The notes beneath the pieces were generated by a model, which saw only the letters and a program-made list of their open reading frames with translations, made no database searches and was not told the DNA's origin. The position numbers and the translations under genes were made by a program. Below are positions 23,052 through 30,187 of a DNA stretch of 33,140 bases, piece after piece. This stretch comes from Candidatus Methylumidiphilus alinenensis. GTDB taxonomy: Bacteria > Pseudomonadota > Gammaproteobacteria > Methylococcales > Methylococcaceae. Every line of letters starts with the position of its first letter. Within the stretch, counting starts at the first letter, position 1. The stretch lies in the NCBI GenBank assembly GCA_003242955.1, contig QJPH01000475.1, positions 1 to 33,140 of the forward strand, in the 5' to 3' direction.

Positions 23052-24086
23052 TCAGAATTCCAAGCAGGTCAAAAAACCACGGTTGCGGCTGAGGAAGTGG
23101 CGAACCTGACGAACACGCAAGGTATGCTGGCCTTGCAAAAGTTTGGCAACGCTGTGTCGGGCAGGAACACTATTAATCTTCACATGGTCCCCCGGAAATA
23201 TCTTGGGCATTCCGTAAACCTCCACCCGCCCCCGCAGCCAACGCGCCGCCAAAGCCCTCATTTGCGCCTCCGCCACTTGTTGTGCCGCCTCGCCGGAGCG
23301 CACCGCACCCAGTTTGAGAAGGCGGGGGCATTTGCCGATGCGACCGGCGGTCACCATGCCTTGCGCATCAATCGCGGCCTTGCCGCTAACGCCTGCCATG
23401 TCCTTGGCCAGCCAATGAAACTTGTCCGCGCCTTGGCTGGCTGCCGCACCTTCGCCGAACACTTCGACACTATCGTGGATCGGCGGCGTGGCTTGGAGTT
23501 CTAAGCGCAGCACATTCTGGCCAAATTCCAATAGGTGTTCTGCACCTTGTTCGGCAGGTGTGGTGAAATGCGCCTTGCCTGCACCGTCGGTATACAAGTC
23601 AGCACCGCACCAATCGGCCAGTTCCAGCACCTGACGCAATGCACCGGGGTTTTTGATTATTGCGTAAGATACCAATTTAATACCTTTTGCCATGCGCCCG
23701 ATGCTTACCCCTGCTTGTTGAAGCTGGTCTTTGACCACAAAATCTACATCAACGTTTTCATAACTGGACTCCGTTTCCAGACTGGCCAGTTTACGCAGAC
23801 TGTCATAGGCGGTTACGCGCTGGCCGGTGATATCCATCCGCACGCTGTCCACAATGCCGGTGAATACTGTTTTCGCACCTTCGCCGGCATTCAATTCCAC
23901 GCTAAGGGTGTCGCCAATTTGCGGCGGTACGTTTTCCGGGTCGCCTAGCAACAGTTCACAAACGCCTCCAACGCCGTCCATGCCCAGCCTTACATCCAAG
24001 TTCAACAGCAGATGCTCATTCCCGGTAGCTTTATTGCTAACGGTAAGCGCACCGATGCGGATACAGTAGGCAAGGCTACCGGTCAT
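23052..24086 (-). CDS. Baseplate hub protein, phage late control gene D (gpD/gp27) family
   Basis: This 344-residue protein has the gpD/VgrG N-terminal hub pattern: GDTLSVELNAGEGAKTVFTG, then SVRMDITGQRVTAYDSLRKL and VKDQLQQAGV. LRQVLELADWCGADLYTDGA, GEAAQQVAEAQMRALAARWL and FPGDHVKI follow. It forms the trimeric hub that takes the spike gpV and the first tube ring. It starts 3 bp after the repeat-filled gene, and the following gene begins 1 bp after its stop. Length is normal for the family. Confidence 0.9.
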   Translation of the reverse strand: MTGSLAYCIRIGALTVSNKATGNEHLLLNLDVRLGMDGVGGVCELLLGDPENVPPQIGDTLSVELNAGEGAKTVFTGIVDSVRMDITGQRVTAYDSLRKLASLETESSYENVDVDFVVKDQLQQAGVSIGRMAKGIKLVSYAIIKNPGALRQVLELADWCGADLYTDGAGKAHFTTPAEQGAEHLLEFGQNVLRLELQATPPIHDSVEVFGEGAAASQGADKFHWLAKDMAGVSGKAAIDAQGMVTAGRIGKCPRLLKLGAVRSGEAAQQVAEAQMRALAARWLRGRVEVYGMPKIFPGDHVKINSVPARHSVAKLLQGQHTLRVRQVRHFLSRNRGFLTCLEF

Positions 24087-24089
24087 CGC

Positions 24090-25112
24090 TTAAACCTCCA
24101 AACCATGGCGGCGGGCCGATGCGCGTAAAATGTCCGTCAACGCTTCTTCCAAGGCTGTCCGGTCAATGTCTTCGGGACTTTGTTTGCCATTCATGGCAAC
24201 GGTGACGTTGAATGTATTGCGGACCAGACTTGTCGATGGCTGTTCCTGCATGCCCCAATGGGATTTTTCCAGTTGGGTCTGGGTAAGTTGGTAAGCCTGT
24301 TCGAAAGACGGTTCCATGGCAACCGTTAGCCGTGAAGCGGTTGCCTGCGTTTCGGACGGGGACAATGGTTCGCCGAACTGACCCGATGCAGGCAATGTTG
24401 TTGTATTAACGGATTTCCCCTCGAATGAGGAAGCTTGTGATAGCGGTGAAATACGAGAAGGCATTACCGAAGTTTTAGCTTGGTTTGTTCTCAACGGTAT
24501 CAAAACCGGTGCTAGGGGGGGATTAACCACTAGGGTATCCATGAAGGGTACGCTGTGCGTACCACCCGGAATTTGTATGGTACGCACAGAGTACCCTACG
24601 GTTTGGTTTTCCTGGCTGGTACGCGCAGCGTACCCTACGGTTTGTCTTTCATCGTCGGGGATGTCAGCCAATTTGGGTGGTTTTCCCCCTTTATGAAAAA
24701 GGGGAGTCAGGGGGGGCTGTAGCCATGAATGTGCGGTGTTGAGGTAGTCCATGTAGGGTACGCTGTGCGTACCTCCCGAAATTTGAATGGTACGCCCCGC
24801 ATACCCCACGGTTCGGTTTTCCTGGCCGGTACGCCCAGCGTACCCTACTGCTTGTCTTCCATCATTCGATCCTCCCTGCCCCCCTTTTTCAAGGTGAGAT
24901 GAATTTTCTTGGGAACTGCCTAATTGAACGGCATGTTGGTCTGGAGTGGCTGGCGTATGGGCAAAGGGTTCTAAGGCATCTTCTGCAACAGTGTCTTCTA
25001 GGCGGTCGATGTCAATTTCCATTTCTAAGATCCTTTGGGCATCGCGTAACACCGCTTCCATAGGGGCTAAAAGCATACTTTCAAAGTCGGCCAGATGGGC
25101 GAAAAAGTGCAT
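24090..25112 (-). CDS. Repeat-invaded protein at the tape-measure position
   Basis: The frame encodes 340 residues, of which about 76-190 are translated repeats. VGYAGRT (89-95, 102-108), GTHSVPY (114-120), VGYAART (159-165), VGYSVRT (172-178) and GTHSVPF (184-190) come from six 17-bp palindromes. HLEKGGQGG and LTPLFHKGGKPPK come from another dispersed repeat. Native-looking parts are the helical N-terminus (ESMLLAPMEAVLRDAQRILE) and the C-terminus (NTFNVTVAMNGKQSPEDIDR, LEEALTDILRASARRHGLEV). The latter resembles the ends of some tape-measure proteins. The order sheath, tube, chaperone-like, this gene, hub is where a tape-measure gene normally lies, but it is far too short for a long tail. 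Function is inferred only from position. Confidence 0.7.
   Translation of the reverse strand: MHFFAHLADFESMLLAPMEAVLRDAQRILEMEIDIDRLEDTVAEDALEPFAHTPATPDQHAVQLGSSQENSSHLEKGGQGGSNDGRQAVGYAGRTGQENRTVGYAGRTIQISGGTHSVPYMDYLNTAHSWLQPPLTPLFHKGGKPPKLADIPDDERQTVGYAARTSQENQTVGYSVRTIQIPGGTHSVPFMDTLVVNPPLAPVLIPLRTNQAKTSVMPSRISPLSQASSFEGKSVNTTTLPASGQFGEPLSPSETQATASRLTVAMEPSFEQAYQLTQTQLEKSHWGMQEQPSTSLVRNTFNVTVAMNGKQSPEDIDRTALEEALTDILRASARRHGLEV
24547..24844. repeat. 210-bp tandem duplication of a three-palindrome cassette inside a CDS
   Basis: Palindromes at 24547, 24579 and 24618 recur at 24757, 24789 and 24828, each exactly 210 bp later, with related flanks. Since 210 is divisible by three, the 70-residue unit is translated twice without a frameshift. 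Each cassette has the same 32- and 39-bp internal spacings as the intergenic cassette at 21530. A CCCCTTTATGAAAAAGGGG palindromic repeat lies between them near 24689. Confidence 0.92.
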
Positions 25113-25906
25113 CAGTCATCCTCAATGCGGATCACCACTGCGTCCGGGTGTTGCACCAAACCTGATTCACGAATCGGTAGGCGGGATTTTTCCCCCTCAA
25201 CCCGGTCTAGCAAAGCTAACACACGATCCAATTCAGGGGCTGGTGTGGTCCAAACCTGGTCCTGTGTCCAACCTAGGGCTTTGCACAGCCGCAAGGTGAT
25301 CCGGTTGGCTTCCGGCGTGTCAGGAAAAGCGGCAGCCTGGGCCTCCGGCATGTTCAAAGCAATGACTGCATTCAGCAGAGACTGGGTTGCAGAGGAATCC
25401 AAATCGTTCAAAGGCTGAGAGGGTTCCAGTGCGACCACGCTTGCATCCAACATTGCCCCAAGGTACGCGCTCAAATTGAAACGCTCACTAGTCTCATCGG
25501 ACGACCGGCAATGCGACAAGGCCATAAAACGCTCCCCTGCGTTCCAAGGCCGTAGTCTTGCCCGCACGATGCCGCAGGTGTACCAGCCATCGCCCAGATT
25601 TTTCGGAGTAGCCGCTCCGCCGCCCGCCCACCATAAGGCCAACGGTGCGAAATCTTCCTGTAGGCATACGGAAACTCGGCTATGCGCCAAGACCCGGCGG
25701 CTGAATGCGGGTACACTCAAGCCCACGCCCTGCCGGGTCGGGACGACACACTCGGACAGCGCGGACAAGTGCGCCCACAAAGGCCAAGGCTCAAACTTGG
25801 CCTGCTTTCCGGCTGACGTGTACGCCGTCATGGGCGTGTCAAAGCCATTAAAATCAGTGGCATAGACGATGCCGTCAATGTCGACAAGAACATCTGCAAC
25901 CCGCAC
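25112..25906 (-). CDS. Tail-operon protein with a possible chaperone-like C-terminus
   Basis: The start is GTG, overlapping the tube gene's TAG by one base (TAGTG), and the stop overlaps the next ATG by one base. The N-terminal 150 residues contain many aromatic residues (YTSAGKQAKFEPWPLWAHLS, LALWWAGGG, GDGWYTCGIVRARLRPWNAG) and are unrecognised. The C-terminal 80 residues (ANRITLRLCKALGWTQDQVW, ELDRVLALLDRVEG) resemble small tail-assembly chaperones, which are usually encoded between tube and tape measure, as here. No -1 slippery fusion to the next gene is evident. I regard chaperone as likely for the C-terminus only. Confidence 0.65.
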   Translation of the reverse strand: MRVADVLVDIDGIVYATDFNGFDTPMTAYTSAGKQAKFEPWPLWAHLSALSECVVPTRQGVGLSVPAFSRRVLAHSRVSVCLQEDFAPLALWWAGGGAATPKNLGDGWYTCGIVRARLRPWNAGERFMALSHCRSSDETSERFNLSAYLGAMLDASVVALEPSQPLNDLDSSATQSLLNAVIALNMPEAQAAAFPDTPEANRITLRLCKALGWTQDQVWTTPAPELDRVLALLDRVEGEKSRLPIRESGLVQHPDAVVIRIEDD

Positions 25907-26298
25907 TATTCTTCGCGTAAACGAGTGGCAGTGAAGGCATAGGTACTGACACCCGAACCGCCGGCATCCAGACCAAAGGATTTACCCTCAATGTAGCAAT
26001 CATCGAAGGACAATGTGCGTTTGGGCGCATCCGCCGTCTGGTCTTTCTTGAGGTTTGCCACTAGTTGAAATTTGGATCGCTCAGTCAAATGGTTATCCAA
26101 CTCATAATTGGCAGACTTGACTACCAACTCCCCTTGCACCGTGCGCAAGCCGAAACTTACGTCTATCCGCTCGTTGATGCCGACAGCGCGAATGTCTTCG
26201 CGCTCGGTGACGACGCGAAAAACTAAGGATTGCAAACCTTCCACCGCCGAGCCATCAATCAAGACAGTGCTACGGTTAGCGATAAATACCGTTGCCAT
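25906..26298 (-). CDS. Tail tube protein
   Basis: This 130-residue protein is all-beta, with FIANRSTVLIDGSAVEGLQS, a long loop (REDIRAVGINERIDVSFGLR), TVQGELVVKSANYELDNHLT and LSFDDCYIEGKSFGLDAGGS. The length and the place directly after the sheath fit a gp19/Hcp-like inner tube that polymerises as hexameric rings. A GGAG lies 9 bp before the ATG, and the sheath gene ends 13 bp upstream. Only one tube gene is present, unlike the two or three tube paralogues typical of many extracellular injection systems. Confidence 0.82.
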   Translation of the reverse strand: MATVFIANRSTVLIDGSAVEGLQSLVFRVVTEREDIRAVGINERIDVSFGLRTVQGELVVKSANYELDNHLTERSKFQLVANLKKDQTADAPKRTLSFDDCYIEGKSFGLDAGGSGVSTYAFTATRLREE

Positions 26299-26311
26299 AA
26301 CGAGTCACTCC

Positions 26312-27646
26312 TCAAAGCTGGACGAAAATAGTGGCGTAGATAAAGTCGATTGCGCGTACCGGACGTACTGCAACATCAACCCGGACGATGCCGAGGGCAA
26401 AATCGGCTTGGGAGGAAAATACATCGACTTTGAATGCCGGATCTTTGCCGTCGGTTGAAGACACCAAAGCTCCCTCCCTTTCCATTTGCACCAAGAATTC
26501 GTTCAGCTTCTGCTTTAAGGCACCTCGCCCGTCCTCGTCATTGAGTCGGCCAATAAACAATTCACCTAGCATCCTGACACCGCGCACCGCTCGGTCAGCG
26601 ACGCGGCGAACGCTAATTTGGTCGCCGTCGGTGGTAAGCCCCCGCAGTATAATGACACCCCGCCCAAGCTGGTTGACGATAGGAACCACATTTTCCTTCA
26701 ACAAACCGCCTTGTTCTTCCAATGGTATGGCCCGACTCAACTTGGAAATGCCTGATAAGGTTTTAAATGTGGGGGACTGGAAAAAATCCAAGCCACCGAT
26801 GCGCCCTGCCACTGCCCCGACAACACCGTGCGGCGCGAGCAGGATAAAGCGATCCGATATCAGCGGTGTGAGCATGCGCGTGGCATCTTGGATCGTCGCG
26901 TTTGGTGCAACCTGGCCAAACCCGATGCGTCCTTTGCTATCCGCGCTCATCAGTTCGCAATGACTAATGACTGCGCTATAAACTTTAGTGACTTTTTCAG
27001 CATCGTTGAAATACTGCACAGCCGCAAGCACCATATCAACATCGGGTTCGTCTTTAAGTGCCTCTAAAGCATTGATGTAGTCAGTGTCACTCGCATCTTG
27101 GCCTCCCGCCAACAAATATTCGCCCTCTTTGGGCCTTTTTGGCGGAATGGTGGTTTTGTCGACACGCACTACGGCAGAAGCTTTTTCAAGAAAATCTGCG
27201 ACGATTGCAGGTTCTAGATTACGATGCACCTCCAAGGTGTCGCCGTCTGGCAGTTTAATCTCCAAATCGAATTTTTCGCCGCGATGGCTGACTTTCAATT
27301 TAAAGCCGTTAGCCCAGATGCCGGGCGCACGCGCTTCAAGTGTGAAATTGTCATTATCGGCGTTAGGCAGGCTAACAACAGCCTTGGTGGCTACCGATGA
27401 AGCCAAAGGAACTATGACGAGTTCAAACACGCCGTTCGCTAGTGCCAACCGCGCTTCCGGCATGCTATAAGCCGAGGCAGGACCACAGACTTCCAGAAAA
27501 CGGCTCCAACTGGAAGCCCGTTCGGTAAATTCGAAAGTTTTTTCTGTCAAACCGACTAGCCCTAATACGCCAGACGGAGCAAGTTGAGGGGGGGCGACAT
27601 CCTTGACGACAGTGACTTGTACTCCTGGAATGATGCGTGCAGCCAT
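26312..27646 (-). CDS. Contractile tail sheath protein
   Basis: This 444-residue protein opens with PGVQVTVVKDVAPPQLAPSG and GVLGLVGLTEK and ends with the C-terminal sheath domain: GVIILRGLTTDGDQISVRRV, ADRAVRGVRMLGELFIGRLN and VDVAVRPVRAIDFIYATIFV. In assembled sheaths the conserved N- and C-terminal strands hook onto neighbours. GGAGG lies 9 bp before the ATG, an ideal Shine-Dalgarno for a highly made structural protein. It is the first gene of the minus-strand tail operon. The operon's promoter must lie in the 449-bp gap shared with the divergent Wadjet genes. Length is normal for a minimal sheath. Confidence 0.93.
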   Translation of the reverse strand: MAARIIPGVQVTVVKDVAPPQLAPSGVLGLVGLTEKTFEFTERASSWSRFLEVCGPASAYSMPEARLALANGVFELVIVPLASSVATKAVVSLPNADNDNFTLEARAPGIWANGFKLKVSHRGEKFDLEIKLPDGDTLEVHRNLEPAIVADFLEKASAVVRVDKTTIPPKRPKEGEYLLAGGQDASDTDYINALEALKDEPDVDMVLAAVQYFNDAEKVTKVYSAVISHCELMSADSKGRIGFGQVAPNATIQDATRMLTPLISDRFILLAPHGVVGAVAGRIGGLDFFQSPTFKTLSGISKLSRAIPLEEQGGLLKENVVPIVNQLGRGVIILRGLTTDGDQISVRRVADRAVRGVRMLGELFIGRLNDEDGRGALKQKLNEFLVQMEREGALVSSTDGKDPAFKVDVFSSQADFALGIVRVDVAVRPVRAIDFIYATIFVQL

Positions 27647-27783
27647 TGTTACTATCCTCCAGTTTTTTAGTAGGCTAACATGAGCCAGTTCGGTGTAAAC
27701 CAGCCCTAGCCCACAAAATGGAGTCTTTTACAACACGCACTTGGATGTAGCGGCAGGAGATAGGTTGATTTTTGGGCTACCAA

Positions 27784-27936
27784 CTTAAGGCGGGACAGTT
27801 CAAGGCCGTTCGTGGTGAGTCCTGAGCTTGTGTCGAAGGATCGAACCATGAACGGCTTAACCGTCCACCCTTCGACTGCTCGACAGGCTCGCAGCTCAGG
27901 GCGAACGGTTAAGATTTGCGCCTACCCCGCCTTAAG
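27784..27936. repeat. Nested palindromic repeat in the tail/Wadjet intergenic gap
   Basis: The 449-bp divergent gap (27647-28095) holds no gene. Most of 27784-27936 is a palindromic element. Perfect 11-bp outer arms CTTAAGGCGGG and CCCGCCTTAAG (27784-27794, 27926-27936) enclose an inner imperfect palindrome with CCGTTCGTGGTGAG...GCTCAGGGCGAACGG. The core belongs to a repeat type widespread in proteobacterial intergenic regions. I see no confident promoter, though both operons must start from this gap. Confidence 0.75.
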
Positions 27937-28095
27937 CTGATAGCGGATCTTTGAAATATCTTGTACACCCTAAGTGATCCCCCGTCAACTTATTTCCTCT
28001 TCGGGCACAATTCATTACTTTTCGGTGATAATATCTTTAACCAACTTATAACACCACTCATTTGGTAGCCTTATAAGCATGATTTTTAGTTTGCC

Positions 28096-29358
28096 ATGAC
28101 TAATCCAAGAAGTCTGATCCATGCGCTTTACCTGCACTGGGATATCATTGAGAGCCTGGTATTGCTTAGCCGGGAGTTCCCTGCATTCGAGCAGGAACAG
28201 GTCTTGCCCGTCATCGCCCGTTGCGCCCCAACCAAAAGCCTAGAGGAACATGAAGCGGTTTTGCGGCAATTGGCCTCGTCCGAGTTGCTTCAAATATTGC
28301 CACGCGGAACCGCGCTGCAAATCCACCCGCTGATCCTGGCGTTCGTCCGCAGTCTGACACGGGAACACGAATTGGGCCTGTCGGAGGTCTTGAGGGCCAG
28401 AGTGGAAGCGGTCAAAAACGCCACCGTCAAGCTTAATGAAAGTTTGCAGGCCAGGGACACCGACCAGTTACGGCTGGCGGCGGTCCAACTCGCCGAGTTG
28501 TTCCGGCAAATCAGCCAGCAGTTGGACCAAGACCGGCATGCCATTCTTGAGTTGGCGGAACGGGCCAAATCCGCTGATGCGAACTTGCCCATAGCCCGTC
28601 GTTATAGCGAAGTGCTGGCGGCCTATGACGAGTATGTCGCACCGATGGCCGAGATGATGGACAGTGGGCCTGCGGGGACTTTTTACCGTCATCTGGAGTC
28701 CGCCGAACATGCCTTGGACCATGCAGTGGAGACATTGACCGTCCAAGGGGCGCTCTACACCCAACGCTTGGCAATGCGGCAGGTGGCCTTTCAAGCGAAA
28801 GAATTGCGTCGGCTGGGCCGGGAAGTCCATAAGCAATGTAGCGATACCTTGCTCCCCCTGCGCGAGGAAATCCGTCAACACAATGCCCTGTCCTCTGCCA
28901 TTAGCCAGTTGCTGGGTCGAGTGCGCAAACGCGGACTAGGCCGTAGCTTGGGCAGGGGTGGTTTGCCGGTGTGGCGGCGCGACATGCCGCGCCGGGTCGG
29001 GGTGGGCCATGAGGTGTTGGCGATTATGGGCGAGGCGATGCGCTACCAACCTTTAAGGCTGGATTTTCCCGAAGAGGCGGCCGATGTCGATCCGCTCGGT
29101 TTGGATAGGGTGGATGAGCCGGCTTTGTTAAAAGCCCTAGCCAGTGCCTTGCCTATCGACAACCTGCTACACTGGTTGTTTGATGGCTATCCTGAGCTAA
29201 GCGATTTGACCCTATTAAGGCTCTACCATAACTTGATTGATCGACAGGATTGGCAGGTGGCTTTGGCCGATGACTCATGCCAGGTGGATTTGCATACCGT
29301 TCGCGTCACCCATTATCCCCATGGGCTTTCCAAAACCAGCAAACAGAATGCTAATTAA
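28096..29358 (+). CDS. jetA: Wadjet subunit JetA (MksF/MukF-like kleisin)
   Basis: This 420-residue protein starts LIHALYLHWDIIESLVLLSR with a winged-helix-like N-terminal part (EEHEAVLRQLASSELLQILP). Long helices follow (about 100-290) and a C-terminal winged-helix-like end (LLHWLFDGYPELSDLTLLRL). The size and the order kleisin, KITE (jetB), SMC (jetC) match JetABC/MksFEB. JetA bridges the two SMC heads and recruits JetB and, via its partner, the nuclease JetD. Wadjet complexes extrude DNA loops and cleave circular plasmids. No strong Shine-Dalgarno is visible. The gap to jetB contains a repeat hairpin, so jetA may be partly uncoupled from jetBC. Confidence 0.82.
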   Translation: MTNPRSLIHALYLHWDIIESLVLLSREFPAFEQEQVLPVIARCAPTKSLEEHEAVLRQLASSELLQILPRGTALQIHPLILAFVRSLTREHELGLSEVLRARVEAVKNATVKLNESLQARDTDQLRLAAVQLAELFRQISQQLDQDRHAILELAERAKSADANLPIARRYSEVLAAYDEYVAPMAEMMDSGPAGTFYRHLESAEHALDHAVETLTVQGALYTQRLAMRQVAFQAKELRRLGREVHKQCSDTLLPLREEIRQHNALSSAISQLLGRVRKRGLGRSLGRGGLPVWRRDMPRRVGVGHEVLAIMGEAMRYQPLRLDFPEEAADVDPLGLDRVDEPALLKALASALPIDNLLHWLFDGYPELSDLTLLRLYHNLIDRQDWQVALADDSCQVDLHTVRVTHYPHGLSKTSKQNAN

Positions 29359-29370
29359 CGCCTGAATATG

Positions 29371-29410
29371 CTTAAGACCGACTCGGTTTCCAAAATCGAG
29401 TCGGCCTTAG
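29371..29410. repeat. Hairpin repeat between jetA and jetB
   Basis: CTTAAGACCGACTCGGTTTC pairs imperfectly with AAAATCGAGTCGGCCTTAG. The left arm is the same sequence as the lipocalin-embedded hairpin at 3690. It begins 12 bp after the jetA stop, and an attenuator or terminator role for jetBC is possible. No long T-run follows. Confidence 0.65.
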
Positions 29411-29445
29411 ATTGCGATTAAATTACCCTAAAACCTCCTTGAATT

Positions 29446-30033
29446 ATGAATGCCTCCAGCCCGTTGCATCTCAATAAACTACCGCAGTTGGGCGAGTTGT
29501 TTGCCCATCTGAACAGCGGCAAACACTTGAACCGGCTTTCCGAGCCCCGGTTGTGGGCCGAACTGGAGCGTGAATGGGATGCCTACGATTTGCTGTTCAC
29601 CGGGTTGGGTTATTGCCTTAAGGTGGACGGGCGGGGGTTCGCTTGGTTCCATCATGAGGATGCCAGCAGTGGCGTGTCTAAAACGACACGCCAACTTGCC
29701 TTGCTGTTCATGCTTATTTTTGAATACCAGGCCGACGTGGGTTTGCAATTGGGCCGTTTCACCGAGTGGTTGGTTGACGGGGCATTGTTATCGGCCTTGG
29801 TTGAGAAAAACCGTATGCTGCTGGAAGCCGAGGGGTTGGCGGATTCCGAACAGTTGTTGGCTTTGCTGAAAACCGCCGGAAATTATGGGTTCGCTTTGGC
29901 CGAAGGGCCGGCGTGGCGGCTGCTGCCGGCTGTGTTCCGCTACTTGGACCGGTTCGAGGAACTGGCCCGAGAAGTGGATACACCGGATGATCTTACAATG
30001 GAGTGCGGCGACTCGTCGCCGCATGGCTTGTAA
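29446..30033 (+). CDS. jetB: Wadjet subunit JetB (MukE/MksE-like KITE protein)
   Basis: The 195-residue size and the position between jetA and jetC fit the KITE dimer subunit, with tandem winged helices (LPQLGELFAHLNSGKHLNRL...EWDAYDLLFTGLGYCLKVDG and LLSALVEKNRMLLEAEGLAD...LLALLKTAGNYGFALAEGPA). JetB binds the kleisin and regulates DNA loading of the SMC. The last 11 residues (MECGDSSPHGL) are not native: they are translated from a palindromic repeat at 29999-30058 that also supplies the stop codon. The original C-terminus may therefore have been slightly different. The next gene starts 154 bp later, an unusually large gap for this operon type. Confidence 0.8.
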   Translation: MNASSPLHLNKLPQLGELFAHLNSGKHLNRLSEPRLWAELEREWDAYDLLFTGLGYCLKVDGRGFAWFHHEDASSGVSKTTRQLALLFMLIFEYQADVGLQLGRFTEWLVDGALLSALVEKNRMLLEAEGLADSEQLLALLKTAGNYGFALAEGPAWRLLPAVFRYLDRFEELAREVDTPDDLTMECGDSSPHGL

Positions 30034-30058
30034 GGCGGTGACGCGTCACCGCACTCCA
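29999..30058. repeat. 60-bp palindromic repeat forming the jetB 3' end
   Basis: TGGAGTGCGG (29999-30008) and CCGCACTCCA (30049-30058) are perfect 10-bp inverted ends. Within them are two further palindromes, TGCGGCGACTCGTCGCCGCA and GCGGTGACGCGTCACCGC. Reading through it produces MECGDSSPHG, a translation that I associate with a repeat common in many bacterial genomes. Confidence 0.85.
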
Positions 30059-30130
30059 CAAACTCACACAAATGGGCTGAACGATGACCAAGACCCTACA
30101 GAATTTAGATATTTTAGAGCGGGTTATAAT

Positions 30131-30160
30131 ACAGGGACTAGGCGAATGAATTCGCCCCTA
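30131..30160. repeat. GGCGAA...TTCGCC hairpin repeat upstream of jetC
   Basis: GGCGAA, a four-base loop and TTCGCC (30141-30156), with flanking TAG and CCCTA, form a hairpin 30 bp before the jetC start. It is the stop region of a 21-codon open frame (30084-30149, MTKTLQNLDILERVIIQGLG then E) that may be a gene remnant. I would not call that a gene. Confidence 0.55.
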
Positions 30161-30187
30161 CAGATTTCCACCTGCCGGATTTAAGGT

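Noticed and set aside
10075-27646. Complete or defective prophage
   Set aside because: No capsid, portal, terminase, integrase, repressor or lysis gene lies between the flanking non-phage genes, and the tail genes are all intact.
16312-27646. Type VI secretion system
   Set aside because: There are no TssJ, TssL, TssM, TssK or ClpV genes; gpD and gpV are separate and the sheath is a single phage-type protein.
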